Positions 41,325 to 49,877 of a stretch of DNA of 64,000 nt are shown here, in pieces. Below the pieces are notes generated by a model, which saw only the letters and a list, made by a program, of their open reading frames with translations, made no database searches and was not told the DNA's origin. Source of the DNA: Streptomyces sp. CC208A. Its GTDB lineage: Bacteria; Actinomycetota; Actinomycetes; Streptomycetales; Streptomycetaceae. The translations under genes were made by a program, and so were the position numbers. The stretch covers positions 62,001-126,000 of the forward strand of contig NZ_JASCXN010000011.1 in assembly GCF_030010625.1 (NCBI RefSeq), given 5' to 3'. Positions within the stretch are counted from its first letter, which is position 1. Every line of letters starts with the position of its first letter.

Positions 41325-42476
41325 ATGACTGAGACAGCACCGCCGCCCCGCCGAGCCCGCGCCGAGATCGACCTCGGGGCGCTGCGCGCCAACGTCCGCG
41401 CGCTGCGCGCCCGTGTCGCGCCCCACGTCCGGATCATGGCCGTGGTCAAGGCCGACGCGTACGGACACGGCGCGGAGCGCTGCGCCCGAGCCGCCCTCGA
41501 CGCGGGCGCGGACTGGCTCGGCACGGCCACCCCGCAGGAGGCGCTGGCGCTGCGCGCCGCCGGGATCACCGGCGTCCCCGTCCTGTGCTGGCTGTGGACC
41601 CCCGGCGACCCGTGGGACGCCGGCATCGAGGCCGGGCTCGACATGGCGGTCAGCGGCCGGTGGGCGCTCGACGAGGTCACCGCCGCGGCCCGCCGCACCG
41701 GCGGCACGGCCCGTATCCAGCTCAAGGCCGACACCGGCCTCGGCCGCAACGGCTGCCAGCCCGCCGACTGGCCGGCCCTGGTCTCCGAGGCCCTGCAGGC
41801 CGAGAAGGAGGGCCTGGTCAAGGTCACCGGGCTCTGGTCCCACTTCGCCTGCGCGGACGAGCCCGGCCACCCCTCGATCGCCGCCCAGCTCGACGTCTTC
41901 CGCTCGATGCTCGACCACGCGGAGAAGGCCGGGATCGAGCCCGAGGTCCGGCACATCGCCAACTCGCCCGCCACCCTCACCCTGCCCGAGACCCACTTCG
42001 ACCTGGTCCGGCCCGGCATCGCGATGTACGGCGTCTCGCCCGCGCCCGAGCTGGGCACCTCCGCCGAGCTCGGCCTGCGGCCGGTGATGTCGCTGAAGGC
42101 GAGCGTCGCACTTGTGAAGGAGGTCCCGCCCGGCCACGGCGTCTCCTACGGGCACCACTACGTCACCGGCGGCGAGACCACCCTCGGCCTGATCCCGGTG
42201 GGCTACGCCGACGGCGTCCCCCGGCACGCCTCCGGCCGCGGCCCGGTCCTCGTCGACGGCAGGATCCGCACGGTCGCGGGGCGGGTCGCCATGGACCAGT
42301 TCGTGGTGGACCTCGGCGGCGACCGGCCCGAACCCGGCACCGAGGCCGTCCTGTTCGGCTCAGGGGAGCACGGCGAGCCGACGGCCGAGGACTGGGCGGC
42401 GGCCGCCGACACCATCGCGTACGAGATCGTCACCCGGATCGGCGCGCGCGTGCCGCGCGTGTACGTGGGGGAGTGA
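41325..42476 (+). CDS. alr: Alanine racemase
   Basis: 383-residue PLP enzyme making D-Ala for cell wall. The PLP lysine is K42 in AVVKADAYGHG. The catalytic Tyr region is GIAMYGVSP, and the C-terminal domain has MDQFVVDLG. It starts 21 nt after the L,D-transpeptidase, and a hydrolase follows after 6 nt. Confidence 0.97.
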   Translation: MTETAPPPRRARAEIDLGALRANVRALRARVAPHVRIMAVVKADAYGHGAERCARAALDAGADWLGTATPQEALALRAAGITGVPVLCWLWTPGDPWDAGIEAGLDMAVSGRWALDEVTAAARRTGGTARIQLKADTGLGRNGCQPADWPALVSEALQAEKEGLVKVTGLWSHFACADEPGHPSIAAQLDVFRSMLDHAEKAGIEPEVRHIANSPATLTLPETHFDLVRPGIAMYGVSPAPELGTSAELGLRPVMSLKASVALVKEVPPGHGVSYGHHYVTGGETTLGLIPVGYADGVPRHASGRGPVLVDGRIRTVAGRVAMDQFVVDLGGDRPEPGTEAVLFGSGEHGEPTAEDWAAAADTIAYEIVTRIGARVPRVYVGE

Positions 42477-42482
42477 CCGGCC

Positions 42483-43622
42483 GTGGGGGAGACGACCGGG
42501 GGCGGGGCCGGGAGCGGGGGCGGCTGGCGGCGCGCGGGGTTCGCGGGCGCCGCGATAGGCGTGCTCGCCGCCGGTGCGGCGGCGGGCGTGGCGATCGAGC
42601 GGCTGACCGTGGGCCGCTCCGTACGCCAGAAGGCGCGGCTCGCCCTGGACGCCACCGGCCCGTACGGCACCCTCCGCGGCACCCCGGGCCTGGCGCTCGC
42701 CGACGACGGCACCCCGATCGCGTACGAGATCGAAGAGACCGACGACGCCTCCGGGCCGGTCACCGTCGTCTTCTGCCACGGCTTCTGCCTCAGCCAGGAC
42801 TCCTGGCACTACCAGCGGGCCGCCCTGCGCGGCCGGGTCCGCGCCGTCTTCTGGGACCAGCGCGGCCACGGCCGCTCGGCCCACGACGCCGCCAGGCCCG
42901 CCGGCGCGCCCGTCACCATCGACCGCCTCGGCCGCGACCTCAAGGCCGTCCTCGACGCCGCCGCGCCCGAGGGGCCGCTCGTCCTCGTCGGGCACTCGAT
43001 GGGCGGCATGACGGTGATGGCGCTCGCCGAGCGGTATCCGGAGCTGATCCGGGAGCGGGTCGCCGGGGTCGCCTTCGTCGGCACCTCATCGGGGCGCCTG
43101 GAGGAGGTCTCGTACGGGCTGCCGCTCGCCGGGGTCAACGCGGTCCGCCGGGTCCTGCCGGGCGTGCTGCGGGCGCTCGGCTCCCAGGCCGAGCTGGTCG
43201 AGAAGGGCCGCAGGGCCACCGCCGACCTCTTCGCGGGCCTGGTGAAGAAGTACTCGTTCGCGTCGAAGGACGTGGACCCGGCCGTCGTGCGCTTCGCCGA
43301 GCGGATGATCGAGTCCACCCCGGTCGACGTGGTCGCCGACTTCTACCCGGCCTTCGGCGCGCACGACAAGCGCGTCGCCCTCGCCGCCTTCCGCGACCTG
43401 CCCGCCCTGGCCCTCGTCGGCGACCAGGACCTCGTCACCCCCGCCTCCCACACCGAGGCCCTCGCCGCCGAGCTGCCCGGCGCCGAACTGGTCGTCGTCC
43501 CCGACGCGGGACACCTGGTGATGCTGGAGCGGCCGGAGGCCGTCACCGGCGCGCTCACCGGTCTCCTGGAGGCGGCCGGAGCCGTACCGGTGCCGCAGGG
43601 GGAGGGGTCCGGGAGCGGATAG
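42483..43622 (+). CDS. Alpha/beta hydrolase with N-terminal membrane segment
   Basis: 379 residues. A Gly-rich start leads to one hydrophobic helix (AGFAGAAIGVLAAGAAAGVAI), so the protein may be membrane-tethered. The hydrolase fold has CHGFCLSQDSW near the oxyanion site and the nucleophile Ser in GHSMGG. The acid is GDQDLVTP and the His is in DAGHLVMLE. Substrate unknown. It lies between alr and tsaE, as in other Streptomyces. Confidence 0.9.
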   Translation: MGETTGGGAGSGGGWRRAGFAGAAIGVLAAGAAAGVAIERLTVGRSVRQKARLALDATGPYGTLRGTPGLALADDGTPIAYEIEETDDASGPVTVVFCHGFCLSQDSWHYQRAALRGRVRAVFWDQRGHGRSAHDAARPAGAPVTIDRLGRDLKAVLDAAAPEGPLVLVGHSMGGMTVMALAERYPELIRERVAGVAFVGTSSGRLEEVSYGLPLAGVNAVRRVLPGVLRALGSQAELVEKGRRATADLFAGLVKKYSFASKDVDPAVVRFAERMIESTPVDVVADFYPAFGAHDKRVALAAFRDLPALALVGDQDLVTPASHTEALAAELPGAELVVVPDAGHLVMLERPEAVTGALTGLLEAAGAVPVPQGEGSGSG

Positions 43623-43632
43623 GTTGTCGGGT

Positions 43633-44133
43633 ATGGAAGCAGCGCACCAGCCCGTCTCCGGCGCCACCCTCTCCGTCGACTCCCCCGAGCGGATGCAGGA
43701 GCTCGGCCGCCGGCTCGCGAAACTCCTCCGCCCCGGCGACCTCGTCATGCTCACCGGCGAACTGGGCGCCGGGAAGACCACGCTGACCCGCGGCCTCGGC
43801 GAGGGCCTCGGGGTGCGCGGCGCGGTCACCTCGCCGACCTTCGTCATCGCCCGCGTCCACCCCTCGCTCACCGGCGGCCCGGCCCTGGTGCACGTCGACG
43901 CCTACCGGCTCGGCGGCGGCCTCGACGAGATGGAGGATCTCGACCTCGACGTCTCGCTGCCCGAGTCCGTGGTGGTCGTGGAGTGGGGCGACGGCAAGGT
44001 CGAGGAGCTGACCGACGATCGGCTGCACGTCCTCATCCACCGCGTCACCGGCGACACCGACGACGACCGGCGCACCGTCTCCCTGCGCGGGGTCGGCGGG
44101 CGCTGGGCCGGGGAGGACCTGGAACTGCTCTGA
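43633..44133 (+). CDS. tsaE: tRNA t6A biosynthesis ATPase TsaE
   Basis: 166-residue ATPase that works with TsaB and TsaD to form threonylcarbamoyladenosine at tRNA position 37. The Walker A motif is GELGAGKTTLTRG near residue 42. SPTFVIARV and HVDAYRL follow. ATG 43633 is preferred over TTG 43624. Its partners tsaB and tsaD lie about 1 kb downstream. Confidence 0.95.
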   Translation: MEAAHQPVSGATLSVDSPERMQELGRRLAKLLRPGDLVMLTGELGAGKTTLTRGLGEGLGVRGAVTSPTFVIARVHPSLTGGPALVHVDAYRLGGGLDEMEDLDLDVSLPESVVVVEWGDGKVEELTDDRLHVLIHRVTGDTDDDRRTVSLRGVGGRWAGEDLELL

Positions 44134-44191
44134 ACGTCCGTAGGTTCCGACAGCATGTCGGGAAAATGTTGCGCCGCAGCTCCGCGCCGTG

Positions 44192-44232
44192 GTGACATGG
44201 ATGCACGATCTGGTTAGGTGTACCTAACCTAC
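44192..44232 (+). promoter_or_regulatory. Promoter overlapped by an iron-box-like palindrome
   Basis: GTGACA (44192-44197), 17 nt and TAGGTG (44215-44220) form a promoter. The palindrome GGTTAGGT-GT-ACCTAACC (44212-44229) covers the -10. The window 44214-44232 matches 14 of 19 positions of the DmdR/IdeR iron-box consensus TTAGGTTAGGCTAACCTAA. Confidence 0.55.
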
Positions 44233-44243
44233 GGGAGGCATGC

Positions 44244-44414
44244 ATGGTGACGCAGATGCCGGAGCGCGACGACCGCCCCGCCGAGGAGCGCGTCTCGATG
44301 AGCGAGCTGCTGGCCTCCTGCGCCGCGGCCACCGCCGTCTCCACCCCGCCGGGACGCGACCTCGCGCCCGCCGAGGAGGACGGGGAAGCGGACCTCAGGG
44401 ACCAGGCCGCCTGA
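44244..44414 (+). CDS. Small acidic hypothetical protein (56 aa) under an iron box
   Basis: ATG 44244 follows GGGAGG with good spacing and lies about 17 nt after the predicted transcript start. The 56-residue product is soluble, acidic and has one Cys (MSELLASCAAATA). No domain is recognised. Codon bias is typical. The overlapping DmdR/IdeR-type palindrome suggests iron-dependent repression, which is inference from sequence alone. Confidence 0.7.
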   Translation: MVTQMPERDDRPAEERVSMSELLASCAAATAVSTPPGRDLAPAEEDGEADLRDQAA

Positions 44415-44437
44415 CCCGCCAGGGGCCGGGCCGGGCG

Positions 44438-45004
44438 TCAGGGGACGACGATCACCTTCGCGCCGATCGCCGCGAAGGTCCACATCGCGTCGCCGTCCGC
44501 CCGCTTCATCCGGATGCCGCCGGTCTGCTTCGACGGGTCCGGCGCCGGCATCGAGCCGTCCACCGCCGCGCTGAAGCCGACCGTCACGCCCTCCACCGTC
44601 GCGAAGCGGACCACGTGCTCGATCTGCACCCCGTCGGAGCCGCGCACCGCGCCCGACCGGGAGGTCACCGCGTACGCCCCCGGCGCCGGGCTCACCGAGC
44701 TCGGCGCCACCGCGAAGGTGCGGAGCACCTTGTTCTTCTCGCCGACCAGCCACACCCGGCGGTCCTTGAGGGTGTACACCACGCGCTCGCCCGTCCCGGA
44801 GGCCGCGGGCAGCGCCAGCGGGTCCCGCACCGGCTTCTTCACCCCGGCGGACGCCGACGCCGACGGCACGACCGCCCCGGGCGTCCGCGGCTGCTCCGCG
44901 AGGTCCGCCGGCACGCTGGCCGACGCCTGGTAGGCGAGGAAGGCGACCGCGGCGACGGCCGCCGCGGTGAGCCCGGCCACGAATCCCGAGCTGCTCCTTG
45001 CCAC
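44438..45004 (-). CDS. Exported YkuD-like protein lacking the catalytic Cys
   Basis: 188 residues from GTG 45004 (GTG 45013 is also possible). A membrane/signal helix (FVAGLTAAAVAAVAFLAYQAS) is followed by an Ala/Pro-rich linker and a YkuD-like beta domain (RVVYTLKDRRVWLVGEKN). Where active L,D-transpeptidases have SHGCIR this protein has QTGGIRMKRAD; Cys becomes Gly163 and His becomes Thr161. It is probably catalytically inactive. It is convergent with the small iron-box ORF. Confidence 0.8.
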   Translation of the reverse strand: MARSSSGFVAGLTAAAVAAVAFLAYQASASVPADLAEQPRTPGAVVPSASASAGVKKPVRDPLALPAASGTGERVVYTLKDRRVWLVGEKNKVLRTFAVAPSSVSPAPGAYAVTSRSGAVRGSDGVQIEHVVRFATVEGVTVGFSAAVDGSMPAPDPSKQTGGIRMKRADGDAMWTFAAIGAKVIVVP

Positions 45005-45125
45005 CGTCTCCACCTCTTCGTACGTACGTGCCGAGCCTGACGAACCAACGGCCCTGACGGTAGCAGCCGGGCCCCCGGACGCCCGCGCGCCGCATCGCCC
45101 TCCCGTGGCGCCGTAGGCTGTTCGC

Positions 45126-45785
45126 GTGCTGTTGCTCGCCATGGATACCGCCACCCCCGCCGTCACCGTCGCCCTCCACGACGGCACGGCCGTCGTCGCC
45201 GAGTCGACCCGGGTCGACGCCCGCCGCCACGGGGAGCTGCTGCTCCCCGCCGTCGACCGGGTCCTGAAGGAGGCCGGGACCGCGCTCGACGCGGTGACCG
45301 GGATCGTGGTCGGGGTCGGCCCCGGGCCGTACACCGGTCTCCGGGTCGGGCTCGTCACCGCCACCACCTTCGCCTCCGCCCTCGGCGGGGTGCCCGTGCA
45401 CGGCCTGTGCACCCTGGACGGCCTCGCGTACGCCTCCGGCATCGAGGGGCCCTTCGCCGTGGCGACGGACGCCCGCCGCAAGGAGGTCTACTGGGCGCGG
45501 TACGACGACGCCCGCACCCGCGTCACCGACGCCTCCGTCGACCGGCCCGCCGACATCGCGGAGCGGCTCGCCAGCCTGCCGGTGGTCGGCGCGGGCGCCC
45601 TGCTCTACCCGGACGCCTTCCCGGACGCCCGCGGCCCCGAGCACCAGTCCGCCGCCGCGCTCGCCGCCCTCGCGGCCGAGCGGCTGCGGGCCGGCGGGGA
45701 GGGCTTCCTGGACCCGCTGCCGATGTACCTGCGGCGGCCCGACGCGCAGGTGCCGAAGAACTACAAGGTGGTCACCCCCCAGTGA
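45126..45785 (+). CDS. tsaB: tRNA t6A biosynthesis protein TsaB
   Basis: 219-residue TsaB, scaffold for TsaD in the t6A complex. The ASKHA fold starts [20 protein letters not shown], then [15 protein letters not shown]. The GTG at 45126 was chosen. Its stop overlaps the rimI start (GTGA), and rimI overlaps tsaD, so three genes are translationally coupled. Confidence 0.95.
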   Translation: MLLLAMDTATPAVTVALHDGTAVVAESTRVDARRHGELLLPAVDRVLKEAGTALDAVTGIVVGVGPGPYTGLRVGLVTATTFASALGGVPVHGLCTLDGLAYASGIEGPFAVATDARRKEVYWARYDDARTRVTDASVDRPADIAERLASLPVVGAGALLYPDAFPDARGPEHQSAAALAALAAERLRAGGEGFLDPLPMYLRRPDAQVPKNYKVVTPQ

Positions 45786-46297
45786 GCGGGGACGCGGTGA
45801 CCGGCGGGGCGGTCCTGCGCGAGATGCGCTGGTGGGACCTGCCGGAGGTGCTGGCCCTGGAGGCGGACCTCTTCCCCGAGGACGCCTGGTCCGAGGGGAT
45901 GTTCTGGTCCGAGCTGGCGCACGCGCGCGGGCCCCGGGCCACCCGGCGGTACGTGGTCGCCGAGGAGACCCTTCCGGACGGCACCGCGCGGCTCGTCGGG
46001 TACGCGGGCCTGGCGGCGGCCGGCGGGCTCGGCGACGTGCAGACCATCGCCGTCGCCCGCGAGCAGTGGGGCACCGGCCTCGGCGCCCGGCTCCTCACCG
46101 ACCTGCTCCAGCACGCCACCGCCTTCGAGTGCGACGAGGTCCTGCTCGAAGTGCGCGTGGACAACACCCGGGCGCAGAAGCTCTACGAGCGCTTCGGCTT
46201 CGAGCCCATCGGGTTCCGGCGCGGCTACTACCAGCCGGGCAACGTGGACGCGCTCGTGATGCGACTGACTGTTCAAGGAAATGGATCCGATATCTGA
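45782..46297 (+). CDS. rimI: Ribosomal-protein-alanine N-acetyltransferase RimI-like
   Basis: 171-residue GNAT acetyltransferase; relatives acetylate the N-terminus of ribosomal S18. The acetyl-CoA site is [19 protein letters not shown] near residue 85. [17 protein letters not shown] is the C-terminal GNAT motif. GTG 45782 overlaps the tsaB stop; GTG 45797 is an alternative. Confidence 0.92.
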   Translation: MSGDAVTGGAVLREMRWWDLPEVLALEADLFPEDAWSEGMFWSELAHARGPRATRRYVVAEETLPDGTARLVGYAGLAAAGGLGDVQTIAVAREQWGTGLGARLLTDLLQHATAFECDEVLLEVRVDNTRAQKLYERFGFEPIGFRRGYYQPGNVDALVMRLTVQGNGSDI

Positions 46298-47409
46298 TGG
46301 CTGCTGACGAACCCCTCGTACTCGGCATCGAGACCTCCTGCGACGAGACCGGCGTCGGCATCGTCCACGGCACCACCCTCCTCGCCGACGCCGTGGCCTC
46401 CAGCGTCGACACCCACGCCCGCTTCGGCGGCGTCGTGCCCGAGATCGCCTCCCGGGCCCACCTGGAGGCGATGGTCCCGACGATCGAGCGGGCCCTGAAG
46501 ACCGCCGGCGTCTCGGCGAAGGACCTCGACGGCATCGCGGTCACCGCGGGGCCCGGCCTCGCGGGCGCGCTGCTCGTCGGCGTCTCCGCCGCCAAGGCGT
46601 ACGCGTACGCCCTCGGCAAGCCGCTGTACGGCGTCAACCACCTGGCCTCGCACATCTGCGTCGACCAGCTGGAGCACGGCAGGCTGCCCGAGCCGACGAT
46701 GGCCCTGCTCGTCTCCGGCGGGCACTCCTCGCTCCTGCTGTCCTCGGACATCACCGCCGACGTGCGGCCGATGGGCGCCACCATCGACGACGCGGCGGGC
46801 GAGGCCTTCGACAAGATCGCCCGCGTCCTCGACCTGGGCTTCCCCGGAGGGCCGGTCATCGACCGGCTCGCCAAGGAGGGCGACCCGGCCGCCATCGCGT
46901 TCCCGCGCGGCCTGTCGGGCGCCAAGGACCCCGCGTACGACTTCTCCTTCTCCGGCCTCAAGACGGCGGTGGCCCGCTGGATCGAGGCCAAGCGGGCGGC
47001 CGGCGAGGAGGTGCCGGTCCGGGACGTGGCCGCCTCCTTCCAGGAGGCCGTCGTCGACGTCCTGACCCGCAAGGCCGTCCGGGCCTGCAAGGACGAGGGC
47101 GTCGACCACCTGATGATCGGCGGCGGCGTGGCCGCGAACTCCCGCCTCCGGGCGCTCGCGGAGGAGCGCTGCGAGCGGGCCGGCATCCGGCTCCGGGTGC
47201 CCCGGCCGGGCCTGTGCACCGACAACGGCGCCATGGTCGCCGCGCTCGGCGCCGAGATGGTCGCCCGCAACCGGGCCGCCTCCGACCTGGAGCTGTCGGC
47301 GGACTCGTCCCTGCCGGTGACGGACCCGCACGTGCCGGGCGCGTCGCCTTCCCACGACCACGACCACGACCACGTCCACGAGGTCAGCAAGGAGAACCTG
47401 TACCCGTGA
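46297..47409 (+). CDS. tsaD: tRNA N6-adenosine threonylcarbamoyltransferase TsaD
   Basis: 370-residue catalytic subunit of t6A synthesis. It starts [14 protein letters not shown]. Metal ligands are in NHLASHIC, with SGGHSSLLL after it. The C-terminus carries an unusual His/Asp tail, [19 protein letters not shown], beyond the conserved core. The ATG overlaps the rimI stop, and the downstream small gene overlaps its own stop. Confidence 0.96.
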   Translation: MAADEPLVLGIETSCDETGVGIVHGTTLLADAVASSVDTHARFGGVVPEIASRAHLEAMVPTIERALKTAGVSAKDLDGIAVTAGPGLAGALLVGVSAAKAYAYALGKPLYGVNHLASHICVDQLEHGRLPEPTMALLVSGGHSSLLLSSDITADVRPMGATIDDAAGEAFDKIARVLDLGFPGGPVIDRLAKEGDPAAIAFPRGLSGAKDPAYDFSFSGLKTAVARWIEAKRAAGEEVPVRDVAASFQEAVVDVLTRKAVRACKDEGVDHLMIGGGVAANSRLRALAEERCERAGIRLRVPRPGLCTDNGAMVAALGAEMVARNRAASDLELSADSSLPVTDPHVPGASPSHDHDHDHVHEVSKENLYP

Positions 47410-47663
47410 GGCTCACCCTCATGTGGGAGGCCCGCGCCGCCCAGGGCCGGGGCGCCGAGCTCCTGGAGTGGGCTCGGGCCCAGCTCCTGCCGCGCGAGCC
47501 GCTGCGCCGGGAACTCTTCCGCGCCCCCCAGGACCGGGTCCTCGTCCTCACCTGGTGGGAGGCGGAGACCTTCGACGCCGAGCTGCCGGAACTCCCGGAA
47601 CCGGCCGCGGACCTGATCACCCGCCCGGTCCACCGCTGGCGCTTCGAGTCGTACGGGAGCTAG
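47406..47663 (+). CDS. Small hypothetical protein coupled to tsaD
   Basis: 85 residues from GTG 47406, overlapping the tsaD stop (GTGA). The pattern [24 protein letters not shown]...[10 protein letters not shown] resembles the ferredoxin-like ABM (antibiotic biosynthesis monooxygenase) or stress-response dimer fold, without clear catalytic residues. Function unknown; coupling suggests co-expression with the t6A genes. Confidence 0.8.
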   Translation: MRLTLMWEARAAQGRGAELLEWARAQLLPREPLRRELFRAPQDRVLVLTWWEAETFDAELPELPEPAADLITRPVHRWRFESYGS

Positions 47664-47667
47664 CGCC

Positions 47668-48306
47668 GTGCGGGGGAGGAAGCGGCACCACAGTGGTGCT
47701 GAGGAGGTTCCCTTCGGCCGGGCCAAGGGGGTGCTGGGGCTCGTCGCGGGCATGGCGGTGGTGGTGCTCTCCCTCGTCCTCTCCTTCGGGTTCGCGGGCG
47801 GCCAGGCGTCCGACGAGCGCGCTTTCCTGGCGGCCGTGCCGTGCGCCGGACCGCCGGTCCCGGCGGAGGACTGTCTGCGCGTCGAGGCGGCGACCGTCCG
47901 GACGGTGCGCGAGGAGACGAGCGGCAGGAACACGACGCGCGAGGTCGAACTGGCCGGGGAGGGGCCGGGGCAGGGGCCGGTGACCGGCCGGGTGTACTTC
48001 CGGCACGCCGTCCCGGTGTTCTCCGCCCTGGAGCCGGGGGACCGGGTCCGGGCGACGGTCTGGCGCGGCAGGGTGGTGGAGCTGTCCTCGGGGACCAGGC
48101 GGCAGGCGACCCTGGCAGGGCCGGTCGGCGACGCCACGGAGACCACGGTCGTCGCGGTCGTGGTGAGCGCCGTCGGCGTCGGGCTGCTCGGTTACGGCGT
48201 GTGGGTGCTCGGCCTGGGGCGGCGCCCTCGGAGCCGTACCTTCTGGGCCGGGCTGGGCCTCGCCGCGCTGGTGCTCGGGACGGTCGTCGCCACGGCCGGT
48301 CCGTAG
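47668..48306 (+). CDS. Membrane protein of unknown function
   Basis: 212 residues from GTG 47668. One hydrophobic helix (VLGLVAGMAVVVLSLVLSFGF) lies near residue 22-42. An external beta-rich domain with two Cys (PCAGPPVPAEDCLRV) follows, then two helices near the C-terminus. The topology suggests a small sensor or wall-associated protein. It starts 4 nt after the preceding gene, so it is probably co-transcribed. Confidence 0.8.
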   Translation: MRGRKRHHSGAEEVPFGRAKGVLGLVAGMAVVVLSLVLSFGFAGGQASDERAFLAAVPCAGPPVPAEDCLRVEAATVRTVREETSGRNTTREVELAGEGPGQGPVTGRVYFRHAVPVFSALEPGDRVRATVWRGRVVELSSGTRRQATLAGPVGDATETTVVAVVVSAVGVGLLGYGVWVLGLGRRPRSRTFWAGLGLAALVLGTVVATAGP

Positions 48307-48346
48307 GCACCGACGTGATCTGTTCGGCGGAACCCCGCGCGTCCCA

Positions 48347-48383
48347 CGACCATCATTCTGTATGTCGGTAGTACAAATGGTCG
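48347..48383 (+). repeat. Inverted repeat before the first deacetylase
   Basis: CGACCAT (48347-48353) and ATGGTCG (48377-48383) form 7-bp arms 23 bp apart, just upstream of the deacetylase start. It is possibly an operator; nothing else supports this. Confidence 0.3.
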
Positions 48384-48407
48384 GTGCGTGAAGAACGAGG
48401 TGGCCGC

Positions 48408-49274
48408 GTGGCCGGGAAGCGGGCGGGGGCGGCGCTGATCGCGGCCCTGCTCCTGGCGGGGTGTTCCGCGGGGAGCGACGAGGGCCGGACGACCGGGGGA
48501 GGCGGGGCGCGGACGAAGCCGGCCGCGTCGGCCCCAGCGGAGGCGGGCCGTGACGCCGGGTCCGCCACACCGCCACCCCCCGCCGGTGGCGCGCACGCCG
48601 CGTACGCCCGGTGGGGCCTCAAGCCCTTCCCCGCCCCGCCCGCCCCGCCGGCCGTGAAGCCGGTGAAGCGGGTCCCCGGCGGCCCGGTGCCGGTCATCAG
48701 CGAGATCCCGACCGACGAGAAGATCGTCTTCCTCACGATCGACGACGGCGCCGAGAAGGACCCCGAGTTCGTGCGGATGATGGACGAACTGGGCGTCCCC
48801 TTCACCATGTTCCTCACCGACTCGGTGATCAGCGGGAACTACAAGTACTTCGCTCCGTTCGTCGCCCAGGGCCACGGCCTCGCCAACCACACCCTCACCC
48901 ACCCCGACCTGCGCACCCTCTCCCCGGAGGCCCAGCGCCGCGAGATCTGTGGCCAGCAGGAGAAGCTGAAGAACCGGTACGGCACGACACCCCGCCTCTT
49001 CCGCCCGCCCTACGGCCACTGGAACGAGGCCACGCGCACGGCGGCGGGCACGTGCGGGATCGACGCGATCGTGCTGTGGCGCGAGTCCATGCAGATCAAG
49101 AACATGCAGTACCAGCGCGGCGACCGGAAGCTGCGCCCCGGCGACATCGTGCTCGCCCACTTCCGGGGCCCCGGCGAGCTCAAGGGCCGCTCGATGACCG
49201 AGATGACGGCCACGATGCTGCGCCGGATCCAGGAGCAGGGCTTCACGGTGGCCCGCCTGGAGGACTACGTCTGA
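48408..49274 (+). CDS. Polysaccharide deacetylase lipoprotein (NodB fold), copy 1
   Basis: 288 residues from GTG 48408, which follows CGAGGTGG and yields a clean lipoprotein signal (ALIAALLLAGC). A Pro/Ala linker carries the motif WGLKPFPAPP. The NodB domain has FLTIDDGAEKD (metal Asp pair), NHTLTHPDLRTLS (metal His pair) and FRPPYGHWN. It likely deacetylates a surface polysaccharide or peptidoglycan glycan. A paralogue lies at 52922. GTG 48384 would extend the start by 8 residues. Confidence 0.9.
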   Translation: MAGKRAGAALIAALLLAGCSAGSDEGRTTGGGGARTKPAASAPAEAGRDAGSATPPPPAGGAHAAYARWGLKPFPAPPAPPAVKPVKRVPGGPVPVISEIPTDEKIVFLTIDDGAEKDPEFVRMMDELGVPFTMFLTDSVISGNYKYFAPFVAQGHGLANHTLTHPDLRTLSPEAQRREICGQQEKLKNRYGTTPRLFRPPYGHWNEATRTAAGTCGIDAIVLWRESMQIKNMQYQRGDRKLRPGDIVLAHFRGPGELKGRSMTEMTATMLRRIQEQGFTVARLEDYV

Positions 49275-49372
49275 GACTCGCCCCTCGCCCGATCAGCCGC
49301 TGATTCCGCGGCCCCGTCGACGAGGCGCGCACGCGTCGGCGGTGCCGGTCGGCGAGAGAACTTCGGCGCGGG

Positions 49373-49401
49373 TGTCGATGCGGCCGGTTCCCGTTCGACG
49401 T
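49373..49401 (+). promoter_or_regulatory. Candidate ECF42-dependent promoter
   Basis: TGTCGA (49373-49378), 17 nt and CGACGT (49396-49401) match the motif reported for ECF42 sigma factors (TGTCGA at -35, CGA-type -10). It lies about 50 nt before the DGPF gene, suggesting autoregulation by the sigma factor encoded next. Confidence 0.6.
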
Positions 49402-49451
49402 ATGAGTGGAAGGCGGGGAACGGCCCCGCCACCACACCCCGAGGAGTCACC

Positions 49452-49817
49452 ATGCCCCGCTACCTCTCCCTCGTCCGCATCGAGGAGAACAGCATCGACA
49501 TGGGGTCCGCCGACCCGGGCTTCGAGGAGCGCATGGGCGCGCTGTTCGAGGAGATCACCAAGGCCGGCGTCATGCTGGACACGGCCGGTCTGAAGCCCAC
49601 CGCCGAGGCCACCCGGATCAGCTGGACGGACGGGAAGCTGTCGTACACCGACGGCCCGTTCACCGAGACCAAGGAGGTCGTCGGCGGCTACGCCATGCTG
49701 CAGTGCAAGGACATGGCCGAGGCCGTCGAGTGGGGGAAGCGCTTCCTGGAGGTGCACCCCGAGCACTGGACGGTGGGTCTGGAGGTCCGCGAGGTCGAGG
49801 AGATGCCGGGCACCTGA
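49452..49817 (+). CDS. DGPF/YCII-related protein, second copy
   Basis: 121 residues. The DGPF signature is exact, YTDGPFTETKEVVGGYAML near residue 65. Start ATG 49452 follows GAGGAG. It is paired with the ECF42 sigma gene 60 nt downstream, and a matching promoter lies upstream. Biochemical role unknown. It is only weakly similar to the copy at 9247. Confidence 0.9.
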   Translation: MPRYLSLVRIEENSIDMGSADPGFEERMGALFEEITKAGVMLDTAGLKPTAEATRISWTDGKLSYTDGPFTETKEVVGGYAMLQCKDMAEAVEWGKRFLEVHPEHWTVGLEVREVEEMPGT

Positions 49818-49877
49818 GACCCGGCGCGCAAGCCGGGGCCACGGCGGCTGTCAGTGCTCTGTGCTGTCATGTGAGGC

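Noticed and set aside
36495..42227. 1910-residue open frame antisense to glmS through alr
   Set aside because: Val/Asp/Gly-rich composition typical of an antisense shadow; the sense strand carries well-known enzymes.
44212..44229. Iron box called as certain
   Set aside because: The perfect palindrome has arms 2 bp apart and only 14/19 positions match the consensus, so it is reported as iron-box-like only.
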